NCBI GenBank assembly: GCA_005881825.1
Contig: VBEO01000062.1
Location: forward strand, 1-37,213
Length of the DNA: 37,213 nucleotides
Reading direction: 5' to 3'
Origin: Chloroflexota bacterium
Lineage (GTDB): Bacteria; Chloroflexota; Dormibacteria; Dormibacterales; Dormibacteraceae
Below, one piece after another: positions 23,562-30,183 of the stretch; positions within the stretch are counted from its first letter, which is position 1; each line of letters begins with the position of its first letter. The notes below the pieces were generated by a model, which saw only the letters and a list, made by a program, of their open reading frames with translations, was not told where the DNA came from and ran no database searches. Position numbers and translations under genes: made by a program.

Positions 23562-24514
23562 ACGCGCTGGTCGTCGGGGCCTCGGGTTATGCCGGCCGCC
23601 ACGCGCTGCGGGCCTTCGAGGGGGCGCGGGGCGTGGACCCTGAGGACGATCTCGAAGGCGCGGCCGAGGGCGTCGAGATCGTCGCCTTCTGCGGGCCGAC
23701 GTGGAAACCTGATCACAAGCCGCTGCGCGGCGCCGGGCCGCACCCGCTGCTGGCCCGCTCCCTCGGCGCCGCCCAGGCGGCGGGAGTGCGCAGGTTCGTG
23801 CATCTCTCGACGGCCACCGTCTTCGGCCCAGACCACGCCGGCCGGATTCCCGAGGACGCACGGCCGCGGCCGGCTCACGCTTATGAGCGCCTCAAGCTGC
23901 GCGAAGAGGAGTGGCTGCGCCGCCACTGCGGTGCGTTGGAGCTGGTCGTGGTCAGGGCCGCTTTCGGGTTCGGAGCCTACGACCCGATCCTGGAGCGGCT
24001 GCTGCGGCAGCTGCGCGCAGGCCGCCTGCGGTTGGTCAACAGAGGCCGCGCCCGGCGCGGCTTCCTGGCCGGTCCCGACCTCGGTCGCGCGCTGCTGGCG
24101 GCCGCGCTGCGCGGGCGCCCGGGCGCGACCTACCTGGCGGGCGGCTTCGACGGCAGCTGGCGCGAGCTGCTCACGATGGCCGCCGCCGTGATGGGGGTGC
24201 CGGAGAAGATCGCGTCAATTCCCTATGACCTGGCCTATGTTGCGGCGGGCGCGCGCTGGCTCCGCACGCGCGCCGGCGAGGAGTGCTGGCCCAACCCATA
24301 TGCGCTCGACCTCCTGGCCAAAGACCACACCTACGACGACGCCCGCTCCCGGCGCGACCTCAGCTGGTCGCCTCAGATCGGGAGCTTCGACGAGGGGGTG
24401 GTGGAGCTGGTGAAGTGGTTCCGGTCCCAGCCCCACCCGCTCCCGCTCGACGCGGGAGCGACCTCCCCGCGAGGCGGGGAGGTGGACGCCGTCACCTCAC
24501 CGCAAGGCAAGTAG
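23558..24514 (+). CDS. NAD-dependent epimerase/dehydratase-like protein with repeat-derived tail
   Basis: 318 residues. Atypical extended SDR: VVGASGYAGRHALR (NAD loop), FVHLSTATVFG and AYERLKLREE (Tyr-x3-Lys), then the substrate domain with FLAGPDLGRALLAA. Sugar or sterol substrates are possible. GTG 23558 overlaps the plsC stop (GTGA). The last 26 residues or so are encoded by two hairpin repeats (24439-24459, 24461-24483) and a 17-bp copy of the end of the neighbouring lrp-like gene, so the original protein probably ended near residue 290. Confidence 0.78.
   Translation: MNALVVGASGYAGRHALRAFEGARGVDPEDDLEGAAEGVEIVAFCGPTWKPDHKPLRGAGPHPLLARSLGAAQAAGVRRFVHLSTATVFGPDHAGRIPEDARPRPAHAYERLKLREEEWLRRHCGALELVVVRAAFGFGAYDPILERLLRQLRAGRLRLVNRGRARRGFLAGPDLGRALLAAALRGRPGATYLAGGFDGSWRELLTMAAAVMGVPEKIASIPYDLAYVAAGARWLRTRAGEECWPNPYALDLLAKDHTYDDARSRRDLSWSPQIGSFDEGVVELVKWFRSQPHPLPLDAGATSPRGGEVDAVTSPQGK
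24439..24483. repeat. Two tandem REP-like hairpins inside the epimerase 3' end
   Basis: GCTCCCGC-TCGAC-GCGGGAGC (24439-24459) and ACCTCCCCGC-GAG-GCGGGGAGGT (24461-24483) are perfect stems of 8 and 10 bp, 1 bp apart. The second shares CCTCCCC/GGGGAGG arms with elements at 9497 and 30152. Confidence 0.6.
24496..24512 (+). repeat. 17-bp direct repeat, copy 1
   Basis: CTCACCGCAAGGCAAGT is identical to 24672-24688, which codes for the C-terminus of the lrp-like protein on the minus strand. Copy 1 supplies the last residues (TSPQGK) of the epimerase frame. Confidence 0.7.
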
Positions 24515-24667
24515 TCAAAGCGAGACTCCAGTCGTAAGGGCCGGCTTCGCCGGCCCGTGTGGGTCCGTGATCCAGGCGTTGGGGACAGTGCTAGCGGCGT
24601 GCGCCGGGAGGGGGCACGCGGAGGGAGCCTGGAAGGGTCCAGCCCGCGAAGCCAAGCGTAGCGAGCG
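24515..24667. other. Non-coding spacer with REP-like hairpin
   Basis: This 153-bp gap between convergent genes contains GGGCCGGC-TTC-GCCGGCCC (24538-24556), a perfect 8-bp stem preceded by TCGTAA. The TCGTA-GGG-stem layout matches the 28204 element. The rest (24557-24667) is GC-rich with no tRNA or other RNA that I recognise. The gap is bounded by the 17-bp direct repeats, so it may be an inserted or duplicated segment. Confidence 0.5.
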
Positions 24668-24895
24668 CTATCTCACCGCAAGGCAAGTGATGGTCTTGAA
24701 GACTCCGTCGATCTTCTGGATCTTGTCCACGATCAGCTGACCGATCGCGTTCACGTCGCCGGCCTCGCAAACGGCGATGACGTCGTACTCCCCGGTGATG
24801 GCGTCGGCGGCGGTGATGCCGGGCTGGCCCTGCATCTTCTTGGCCACCTCGAGCGCGCGGCCGGGCGAGGCGTTGATGAGCACGTATGCCTTCAC
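24668..24895 (-). CDS. Stand-alone Lrp/AsnC ligand-binding (RAM) domain protein
   Basis: 75 residues, the size of a single Lrp/AsnC C-terminal domain without the DNA-binding helix-turn-helix. MKAYVLINASPGRALEVAKKM, ITGEYDVIAV and the final GVFKTITCLAVR match the beta-alpha-beta-beta-alpha-beta RAM fold, which binds amino acids. Such free domains are thought to sense amino acids or partner with full Lrp proteins. It is downstream of, and on the same strand as, a threonine dehydratase that lacks its own regulatory domain, so a regulatory partnership is possible. Confidence 0.85.
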   Translation of the reverse strand: MKAYVLINASPGRALEVAKKMQGQPGITAADAITGEYDVIAVCEAGDVNAIGQLIVDKIQKIDGVFKTITCLAVR

Positions 24896-24953
24896 AGAAC
24901 TACCCCCAGCTGTACTGCCGACTTAGGAGCCAAGCCTACAGCCGCCATCCACC

Positions 24954-25012
24954 GATATCCCGGGATGTCACCCGATTTGGGGCGCCTGGATGCATCTATG
25001 TCCCGGGATATC
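24954..25012. promoter_or_regulatory. Paired palindromic operator-like repeats between ilvA-like and lrp-like genes
   Basis: GATATCCCGGGATGTC (24954-24969) and TATGTCCCGGGATATC (24997-25012) are near-palindromes around CCCGGG. With their flanks they also align as a direct repeat (CCCGGGATRTCRCCCRATTT, 17 of 20 identical), 43 bp apart, close to four helical turns. This layout suits a dimeric or oligomeric regulator bound on one face of the DNA. The bound protein is unknown; an Lrp-type regulator is a guess from the neighbours. Confidence 0.55.
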
Positions 25013-25020
25013 GCCCAATT

Positions 25021-26004
25021 TCAGCGGCTCGTGAGCGCCTGGACCATGATCTCGTCGGTCACGTTGGCGCCCGAAAGCAAAACCACCACCCGCTCGGCCG
25101 GCGCCGGGTTGTAGCGGTAGAGCAGGGCGGCCAGGGCGGCAGCCCCCGCGGGCTCGGCCAGCAGGTGCTCCCACTCGAAGAAGAGGCGGATGGCGCGCAG
25201 CATCTCCACCTCCTGGACTATCAGCACCTGGTCGACGAAGCGGCGCGCGACCTCGAAGCAGAGGCGGCCGGGGGCGCTGGCCGCCAGGCCGTCGGCGATC
25301 GTCTGCACCTTCTGCAGCTCTACGATCCGGCCGGCTTCCAGGGAGCGCGCGAGCGCATCAGCGCCGGCCGGCTCTACACCGATCACGCGCAGGGCCGGCC
25401 GCCGCGCCTTCAGGTAGAGCGCGATCCCGGAGATGAGGCCGCCCCCACCCACTGGCACCAGCACCGTGTCGAAGGCGTCCAGCTGCTGCAGGAGCTCGAC
25501 GCCGATCGTGCCCTGGCCCGCGATCACGTGCGGGTCGTCGAACGCGTGCACGAAAGTGGCGCCGCTGTCGGCCTGACCCCGGACGGCCTCCAGGTAGGCG
25601 TCCTGGTAGCTGCGGCCCGCCTGCACCACGCGCGCCCCGAAGCGCTTGATCGCCTCCACCTTCAAAGGGTTGGCGCTCGCGGGCACGTAGACCGTGGCCG
25701 GCACCCGGAACTGCTGCGCTGCGTAGGCCACACCCTGACCGTGGTTGCCGGCCGAGGCGGTGATCACCCCCACCGAGCGCTCTTCAGGATGCAGGTGGCG
25801 CAGCTTGTTGAGCGCTCCCCGGACCTTGAAGGCTCGGATGGGCTGGATCGCCTCGATCTTGAGGTGGACGTGGCAGCCCGCCTTGGCTGTGAAGGCGCGC
25901 GAGTACTGAAGCGGCGTCGGCGCGAGGTATTCGGCCAGGCCTGCGGCCGCCTCTTCGACAGCCTCGGGCCTGATGCCCTCGAGGCCCGACTCAACCTCTC
26001 GCAA
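25021..26004 (-). CDS. Threonine dehydratase, short form without regulatory domain
   Basis: 327 residues. PLP enzyme that deaminates threonine (often also serine) to 2-oxobutyrate. The PLP lysine is in IRAFKVRGA (Lys60); TASAGNHGQGVAYAA and the phosphate loop PVGGGGLISG are present. It ends after the catalytic fold, so it is the short TdcB-like or serine/threonine racemase-like form rather than the ACT-regulated biosynthetic IlvA. TTG 26004 lies 9 nt after TACGAT. The neighbouring free RAM domain may supply amino-acid sensing. Confidence 0.88.
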   Translation of the reverse strand: MREVESGLEGIRPEAVEEAAAGLAEYLAPTPLQYSRAFTAKAGCHVHLKIEAIQPIRAFKVRGALNKLRHLHPEERSVGVITASAGNHGQGVAYAAQQFRVPATVYVPASANPLKVEAIKRFGARVVQAGRSYQDAYLEAVRGQADSGATFVHAFDDPHVIAGQGTIGVELLQQLDAFDTVLVPVGGGGLISGIALYLKARRPALRVIGVEPAGADALARSLEAGRIVELQKVQTIADGLAASAPGRLCFEVARRFVDQVLIVQEVEMLRAIRLFFEWEHLLAEPAGAAALAALLYRYNPAPAERVVVLLSGANVTDEIMVQALTSR

Positions 26005-26012
26005 CGCTGTTC

Positions 26013-26019
26013 AATCGTA
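26013..26019. promoter_or_regulatory. Shared divergent -10 core, threonine dehydratase / small basic ORF
   Basis: AATCGTA reads TACGAT on the minus strand (9 nt before TTG 26004) and AATCGT on the plus strand (5 nt before GTG 26024). The plus-side string ATCGTAAGCAGTG is nearly the same as ATCGTAAGCCGTG before coaE. Confidence 0.5.
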
Positions 26020-26023
26020 AGCA

Positions 26024-26197
26024 GTGACCGAGGACATCGAGGCCCTGCCGCCGCCCGAGCGGGCGCGGGTCAAAGCCCGCGATCGCAAGGTGCGCGGGCC
26101 CAAGGTCGTGGTCGACAACGTCGGCCTCAAGAAGGCCGCGGTCGACCGCGCTCAAAAGGATCCGGCTAAGCGGTCACCAGGGTCACGGTCCCGCTGA
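26024..26197 (+). CDS. Small basic protein, unknown
   Basis: 57 residues, rich in Lys/Arg (PPERARVKARDRKVRGPK, VVVDNVGLKKAAVDRA) with an Arg/Ser tail; it could bind nucleic acid. No family recognised. GTG 26024 has AATCGT 5 nt before it, paired with the dehydratase promoter on the other strand, which is the main reason to believe it. The last 32 bases overlap the convergent permease gene. Confidence 0.45.
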   Translation: MTEDIEALPPPERARVKARDRKVRGPKVVVDNVGLKKAAVDRAQKDPAKRSPGSRSR

Positions 26198-26792
26198 GCA
26201 GCAGAGCCCCGCTCCAGGCCAAGTCCAGGTTGAACCAGGACCGGCGCAGGAAGCCCAGCCCCAGCTTCTCGTAGACCAGCACCGAGACCAGCGCCATCAC
26301 GGCCAGCATGGTGACCACGTGGATGCCGGCCGCCGCGAAGGCGGTGCCGGTGAGAGAGCGCAGGTCCGAGTACTGGTCGGCCACCGGCATCCCCAGCAGC
26401 ACCGGGGCCAGCATCAGGCCGGCGCCGTGGGCCGAGGCCATCAGGAAGGACCACCAGGCCAGCCCGGCCGCGCCCACCCGCATGCCCGAGCCGCGCGGAT
26501 GCCGGCGGGGCCGTGCCAGCGTGTAGACGCCGAAGCCGACCAGCGTCAGCGCCGCCAGCAGGCGCACCGTGTGGGGCGGGACCACGTGCTCGGTGAAGGC
26601 CACGGCCAGCACGGCGGCCACGATCGACGCCTCGTGGCCGGCCGCGATCGGCAGCAGCGAGGTCAGCACCGCCCGCCGGGTCTGCTGCTGGAGCCCGCGG
26701 GCGACCGCGAACAGCCAGCCCATGCCCGGGTTGATGCCGTGGTAGGCCCCGAGCAGCGCGAAGGCTGCCCAGGGCCAAAGCGCTTGCGTCAT
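26166..26792 (-). CDS. Predicted integral membrane transporter-like protein
   Basis: 208 residues, about six hydrophobic segments. Histidine-bearing motifs AYHGINPGMGWLF (about 16-28), AAGHEAS (about 50-56) and SAHGAGLMLAP (about 119-129) recall the HxxxPGH/HxxG patterns of NicO/UreH-type metal permeases, but I cannot assign it firmly. It follows the SBP56 gene by 4 nt and so is most likely made with it. A role in metal supply to, or product export from, methanethiol oxidase is an inference. Confidence 0.55.
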   Translation of the reverse strand: MTQALWPWAAFALLGAYHGINPGMGWLFAVARGLQQQTRRAVLTSLLPIAAGHEASIVAAVLAVAFTEHVVPPHTVRLLAALTLVGFGVYTLARPRRHPRGSGMRVGAAGLAWWSFLMASAHGAGLMLAPVLLGMPVADQYSDLRSLTGTAFAAAGIHVVTMLAVMALVSVLVYEKLGLGFLRRSWFNLDLAWSGALLLSGTVTLVTA

Positions 26793-26796
26793 CTGA

Positions 26797-28182
26797 TCAC
26801 GGGTAGCAGTAGGAGTCCGAGCTGGCGTCGCCGCCCTCGAGGTGCACCTGGTGCGTGCGCTGCTCGAACTCCACGAAGAAGTCGGAATCGGCCTTGAGGG
26901 AACCGTCCTCGCCGGCGTCGAGCTTGACCAGCCAGCTCTTGATGCCGTCCGGATAGAACTGCTCGTCCCAGCTGCGGTACAGCGAGTTGGTCAGGTAGAC
27001 GCGCTTGCCGTCGCGGCTGACCTCGACCATCTGGGGACCGCCGCTGAGGTCCCCGGAGCCGTTGAGCGCGGCCCGGCCCACGATGCCGCCCAGCCGTACG
27101 GAGCCCGTCTCGCGCGGCTTGAAGGGGTCGCTGACGTCGTAGCGCTTGATCTCTCCGGTACCCCAGGCGGACACGTACAGCCAGTGGTCGTCCAGGGAGA
27201 GGTTGATGTCGGTGACCAGCGGAGGCACTGCCCCGAACGGCTTGAGGATCTCGGGCAGCTGCTCCGCCGGCGCCGGCTCGGCCGGGATCTCGATCACCTT
27301 CTCGACCTTCCAGGCGCCGCCCTCCTGGTGCCAGACCCAAACCGAGGCGGAGAGGTCGGCCAGCGAAGTCACCACGCCCACGAAGCCGTAGGCCTTGGTG
27401 GGGTCGTGCGCCGGGCGCAGCTCGAGCACCATCTGCTGCTCCTTGCCCAGGTCGAGCGCCTGGCGGTGACGCCGCCGGGGCAGGTCCCAGATGTGGAGCT
27501 GGTGGCCGTAGCCGCCGGCCAGCAGGATCTCGCCGTTGACGCCGTCCTCAACCATCTTGGGCGTGCCCCACTCGCTGCTGATCAGGGTGTCGTAGCCGAG
27601 GTGCCACCAGAAGTCGTAGGCGAGGCGCTGGGGACCGCGATCGAGCTCCCAGCGACCTTTGACGGCGAAGGTGTCGTGGTCGAGCACGAAGATGCCGCCG
27701 GGAGCATCCCCATCGGCGTTGCCAAGCGCGCTCACGTATATGCCGTCGGGCCCGCAGTGGATGGTGTGGGGGCGGCTGTACCCGGCCCGGCTGGCGATCT
27801 CCTCGGGCTCGATCGTCTTCACCACCTTGGGAGCCCGCGGGTCGGGCTTGGTGTCGATCACGTAGATGCGCGACGAACGCAGGCCGGGCACCAGGAGATA
27901 GCGGCGCTCGATGTGCGGGTGGGGCGCATAGGGGCAGAGCGCGGAGCTGCAGGCGTTCCAGCCGAAGTGGTGCAGCTCGTCCCCCACGTTGGGCATCGCA
28001 AGCGTGTGCACGGCCTTGGTGAAGGTCTTCGACTTGGGGTCGAGGTCGACGGTGACCAGGGCGTCCGGCTGCTTGCCGGTGGGGTCGAAGGTGACCATGT
28101 AACCGAGGGTCTCGGCCGGGGCCTCGGAGGCCAGCCGGGGAGACGGGTAAAAGGTGGGGTCGGGCTTGAGCAGTGTGGCCAT
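26797..28182 (-). CDS. Selenium-binding protein 56 / methanethiol oxidase family
   Basis: 461 residues, full length for SBP56/SELENBP1. The family oxidises methanethiol to formaldehyde, hydrogen sulfide and hydrogen peroxide; the bacterial enzyme is copper-dependent. HHFGWNACSSALC (about 71-83) corresponds to the selenium-binding Cys region; SRPHTIHCGPDGIYVSALG, DFWWHLGYDTLISSEWG, GGYGHQLHIWDL and GGPQMVEVSRDGKRVY are propeller signatures. The C-terminal LEGGDASSDSY matches the usual GGDCTSD end with Ala for Cys. No signal peptide is seen. ATG 28182 has a strong AAGGAG 7 nt upstream, unlike most genes here, and the leader holds a Cys-containing mini-ORF. Confidence 0.92.
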   Translation of the reverse strand: MATLLKPDPTFYPSPRLASEAPAETLGYMVTFDPTGKQPDALVTVDLDPKSKTFTKAVHTLAMPNVGDELHHFGWNACSSALCPYAPHPHIERRYLLVPGLRSSRIYVIDTKPDPRAPKVVKTIEPEEIASRAGYSRPHTIHCGPDGIYVSALGNADGDAPGGIFVLDHDTFAVKGRWELDRGPQRLAYDFWWHLGYDTLISSEWGTPKMVEDGVNGEILLAGGYGHQLHIWDLPRRRHRQALDLGKEQQMVLELRPAHDPTKAYGFVGVVTSLADLSASVWVWHQEGGAWKVEKVIEIPAEPAPAEQLPEILKPFGAVPPLVTDINLSLDDHWLYVSAWGTGEIKRYDVSDPFKPRETGSVRLGGIVGRAALNGSGDLSGGPQMVEVSRDGKRVYLTNSLYRSWDEQFYPDGIKSWLVKLDAGEDGSLKADSDFFVEFEQRTHQVHLEGGDASSDSYCYP

Positions 28183-28189
28183 TACGTAG

Positions 28190-28195
28190 CTCCTT
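28190..28195 (-). promoter_or_regulatory. Strong Shine-Dalgarno of the SBP56 gene
   Basis: Minus-strand AAGGAG lies 7 nt before ATG 28182. It fixes the start and shows that this gene is translated from a leadered mRNA. Confidence 0.65.
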
Positions 28196-28203
28196 GCGAA
28201 TCT

Positions 28204-28228
28204 CGTAGGGGCGGGGCTCGCCCCGCCC
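28204..28228. repeat. REP-like hairpin in the SBP56 leader
   Basis: GGGCGGGGC-TC-GCCCCGCCC (28209-28228), a perfect 9-bp stem, is preceded by TCGTAG. It resembles the 24532-24556 element (TCGTAA plus GC stem). Being between the mini-ORF and the SBP56 ribosome-binding site, it could act as an attenuator or simply be a dispersed repeat. Confidence 0.55.
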
Positions 28229-28251
28229 GGATCGGCACGGCTGGGTAGGAG

Positions 28252-28305
28252 CTAGCTACAGAAGCAGGTAGGCAGGAAGACAAGGCGTTGGGCGGGCCAG
28301 ACCAT
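28252..28305 (-). CDS. Leaderless 17-residue upstream ORF with a Cys pair
   Basis: MVWPAQRLVFLPTCFCS. ATG 28305 lies 9 nt after TAGCCT (28320-28315), the same arrangement as the leaderless genes here. It precedes the SBP56 start by 70 nt, with a GC-rich hairpin and a strong ribosome-binding site between. Cys-rich leaderless mini-ORFs are known to control sulfur genes in mycobacteria by sensing cysteine. The two Cys codons near the end and the sulfur enzyme downstream suggest the same idea; there is no protein evidence. Confidence 0.4.
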   Translation of the reverse strand: MVWPAQRLVFLPTCFCS

Positions 28306-28317
28306 GCTCTGAAAAGG

Positions 28318-28665
28318 CTATTCCAGCGCGGGGACCACCGCACGCTTGTGGGTTCCGGTCCCGACCAGGCGGTCGCCGTCGTGGCATTCGACCTCGAACA
28401 GCAGCTTGTTGCCGTTTACCTCTTTGAGCAGCGAGGTGACCACCACCGTGGCCCCCGGCCGGCTCGGCCCGAGGTGCTTCACGCACACCTCGTAGCCGAC
28501 CGTGGTCTGGTCGGGGCCGAGGTGCGGCGCCACCGAGCCGTGCGCCGTGTTCTCCATGAGCAGGATCATGGCCGGGGTCGCGAAGACGCCCTGGCCGCCC
28601 ACGTGACGGGTGAGCAGGGCTTCGTCGATGACCCGTTCCGTGCGTCCTTTGAGTCCGGCCTGCAA
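28318..28665 (-). CDS. FlK-like hotdog thioesterase
   Basis: 115 residues. Single hotdog fold of the fluoroacetyl-CoA thioesterase (FlK)-like group: LLTRHVGGQGVFATPAMILLMENTA, TVGYEVCVKHLGPSRPGATV and CHDGDRLVGTGTHKRAVV. The Glu in MENTA and Thr/His positions match FlK-type active sites. It hydrolyses small acyl-CoAs; the true substrate is unknown. TTG 28665 is preferred over ATG 28674, because CAATGT (28676-28671) would be its -10 with a 5-nt spacer and ATG 28674 lies within that hexamer. It is divergent from galU. Confidence 0.75.
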   Translation of the reverse strand: MQAGLKGRTERVIDEALLTRHVGGQGVFATPAMILLMENTAHGSVAPHLGPDQTTVGYEVCVKHLGPSRPGATVVVTSLLKEVNGNKLLFEVECHDGDRLVGTGTHKRAVVPALE

Positions 28666-28669
28666 CGGG

Positions 28670-28676
28670 TACATTG
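28670..28676. promoter_or_regulatory. Shared divergent -10 core, thioesterase / galU
   Basis: TACATTG reads TACATT on plus (7 nt before GTG 28683) and CAATGT on minus (5 nt before TTG 28665). The start codons are only 17 bp apart. Confidence 0.5.
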
Positions 28677-28682
28677 TCGAGC

Positions 28683-29603
28683 GTGAACCGGCCCGAAGTG
28701 CGCAAGGCGGTCTTCCCGGCAGCCGGCCTGGGCACTCGCTTTCTGCCCATCACCAAGGCTCAGCCCAAGGAGATGCTGCCCCTGGTCGACCGGCCCTCCA
28801 TCCAGTACGGCGTGGAGGAGGCGATCGCGTCCGGGATCCAGCACATCGTGATGGTCACGGGGGGTGGCAAACGGGCCATATTCGACCACTTCGACCGCTC
28901 CCGCGAGCTGGAGCTCTATCTCGAGGAGCGCGGCAAGCACGAGCTGCTGGAAACCCTGGCCGAAGTCAACCGGCTCTCCGATCGCTGCGCGATCAGCTAC
29001 ATCACCCAGAAGGAGCCGCTGGGTCTCGGCCACGCAGTGCTCACGGCCCAGCCGATCATCAACGGCGATCCCTGCGCGGTGCTGCTGCCGGACGACGTGA
29101 TCCTGGGCGGCCCGCCCTGCCTTGGCCAGCTGATCGAGGCCTACCGGCAGACCGGCGCCACCGTGCTGGCGGCGCGCCGGGTGCCGAACCGGCAGGTCAG
29201 CCGGTACGGCATCATCGCCACCGCCGGCGGGTCGGGGCCGCTGCATGAGGTCACCGACTTCGTGGAGAAGCCCGAGCCCAAGGACGCGCCTTCCGACCTG
29301 GCCAGTCTGGGCCGCTACGTGCTGGCGCCGGATGTCATGACCGAGCTCGGCCGCATCGACCCTGGCGCCGGGGGCGAGCTCCAGTTGGTGGACGCCATCC
29401 GGCGCACGCTGGCGACCGGCAAGGTGGTGGCTCTCGAATTCGAAGGTGAGTACTACGACACGGGGACCATCCCGGGCTATCTCAAGGCCAACCTGGCCCT
29501 CGCGCTGCAGCGCGAGGACCTCCGCGAGGACCTCCTGGACGTGATCCGGACAATGGTCGACAGGGACGAGCTGTCGGTTCGGTCGGGGTCGGCGCGGGTA
29601 TAA
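28683..29603 (+). CDS. galU: UTP-glucose-1-phosphate uridylyltransferase
   Basis: 306 residues. Makes UDP-glucose for envelope glycans and glycolipids. AVFPAAGLGTRFLPITKAQPKEM is split here as AVFPAAGLGTRFLP (nucleotide loop) and KAQPKEMLPLVD; VTGGGKRAIFDHFD, LGLGHAVL, DFVEKP (catalytic Lys) and YDTGTIPGYLKANL are all typical. GTG 28683 follows TACATT by 7 nt; TTG 28674 would lie in the promoter. Its stop codon TAA is part of the TATAAT element of the next gene. Confidence 0.94.
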   Translation: MNRPEVRKAVFPAAGLGTRFLPITKAQPKEMLPLVDRPSIQYGVEEAIASGIQHIVMVTGGGKRAIFDHFDRSRELELYLEERGKHELLETLAEVNRLSDRCAISYITQKEPLGLGHAVLTAQPIINGDPCAVLLPDDVILGGPPCLGQLIEAYRQTGATVLAARRVPNRQVSRYGIIATAGGSGPLHEVTDFVEKPEPKDAPSDLASLGRYVLAPDVMTELGRIDPGAGGELQLVDAIRRTLATGKVVALEFEGEYYDTGTIPGYLKANLALALQREDLREDLLDVIRTMVDRDELSVRSGSARV

Positions 29604-29604
29604 T
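29599..29604 (+). promoter_or_regulatory. Consensus -10 TATAAT after galU
   Basis: A perfect TATAAT overlaps the galU stop codon, 44 nt before ATG 29649. The expected transcript would have a leader of about 37 nt with a T6 run (29639-29644) just before the start codon; that T-run might instead end galU mRNA. Confidence 0.5.
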
Positions 29605-29648
29605 CTGACCCGCTCGATGAGCTTTAGCCCCACCCGAGTTTTTTACCT

Positions 29649-29915
29649 ATGGCTGTTTCAGGAAAGAGGCGTTTCGACGACGACAAGACCGTGCGCTATC
29701 TCACCTTGGAGAACGACTTCGAGGTCGAGGTCGCACGCACGCTCAACAAGTGGTGCGTCACGGTCTACCAGCTGCCCGACCGGCAGATACTGGCGCAGGA
29801 CTTCTTTCCCGAGCGCTGGAAGGCCCTCGCGCGCGCCCAGGACTTCACCCGACTTCTGAACCAGCGCAACAAGAAGGAAGGCGAAGACGACGACTCGGAC
29901 GACGACATTCGTTGA
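29649..29915 (+). CDS. Small acidic-tailed protein, unknown
   Basis: 88 residues. A folded-looking core (KTVRYLTLENDFEVEVARTL, KWCVTVYQLPDRQILAQDFF) precedes a charged tail KKEGEDDDSDDDIR. No family recognised; the Asp/Glu tail suggests contact with basic partners. ATG 29649 has no clear Shine-Dalgarno. A different-frame ATG at 29617 lies closer to the TATAAT, but that frame gives low-complexity Ser/Arg sequence and is rejected. Confidence 0.6.
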   Translation: MAVSGKRRFDDDKTVRYLTLENDFEVEVARTLNKWCVTVYQLPDRQILAQDFFPERWKALARAQDFTRLLNQRNKKEGEDDDSDDDIR

Positions 29916-29922
29916 CGCCTGA

Positions 29923-30144
29923 GTGAACTGGGGTCAGTTTCTGCGCCGCGAGTGGGGCGCGGCAACCTTCGTGGTGACCGTGGTCGCGGGCCTGGTGGCG
30001 GTGCCCATCGCCCTGGTGGTGGGCGGCAACGGCCCTTCGGCGCCGGTCAACGTGCCTGTGGCCAGCAGCCCACGCACGGCCAGCCCTCCCTCCACGGCGA
30101 CGCCGGCCCAGACGGTCTCCCCGAGCCCTTCTAAGTCCCCGTAA
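29923..30144 (+). CDS. Small single-pass membrane protein with Ser/Pro/Thr tail
   Basis: 73 residues. VNWGQFLRREWG, one membrane helix (about 13-34, AATFVVTVVAGLVAVPIALV) and an outside tail rich in Ser, Pro, Thr and Ala. GTG 29923 is 7 nt after the previous stop, so the two are probably co-transcribed. Function unknown; it could be an envelope anchor or small regulator. Confidence 0.6.
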   Translation: MNWGQFLRREWGAATFVVTVVAGLVAVPIALVVGGNGPSAPVNVPVASSPRTASPPSTATPAQTVSPSPSKSP

Positions 30145-30151
30145 CCACGCG

Positions 30152-30170
30152 CCCTCCCCATCGGGGAGGG
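30152..30170. terminator. REP-like hairpin between convergent genes
   Basis: CCCTCCCC-ATC-GGGGAGGG, a perfect 8-bp stem in the 39-bp gap between convergent stops at 30144 and 30184. It shares arms with the 9497 and 24461 elements and could serve both strands as a terminator. Confidence 0.5.
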
Positions 30171-30183
30171 TCGGGGTGGGGGA

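Noticed and set aside
24557..24667. Possible structured small RNA
   Set aside because: No SRP, RNase P, 6S or riboswitch signature found; only short GC-rich pairings.
28256..28756. 166-codon minus-strand frame across the thioesterase gene
   Set aside because: Out-of-frame and low complexity; the FlK-like frame has clear hotdog motifs.
29617..29859. ATG closest to TATAAT after galU (80 codons)
   Set aside because: Low-complexity Ser/Arg/Thr sequence in a different frame from the better 88-residue protein at 29649.
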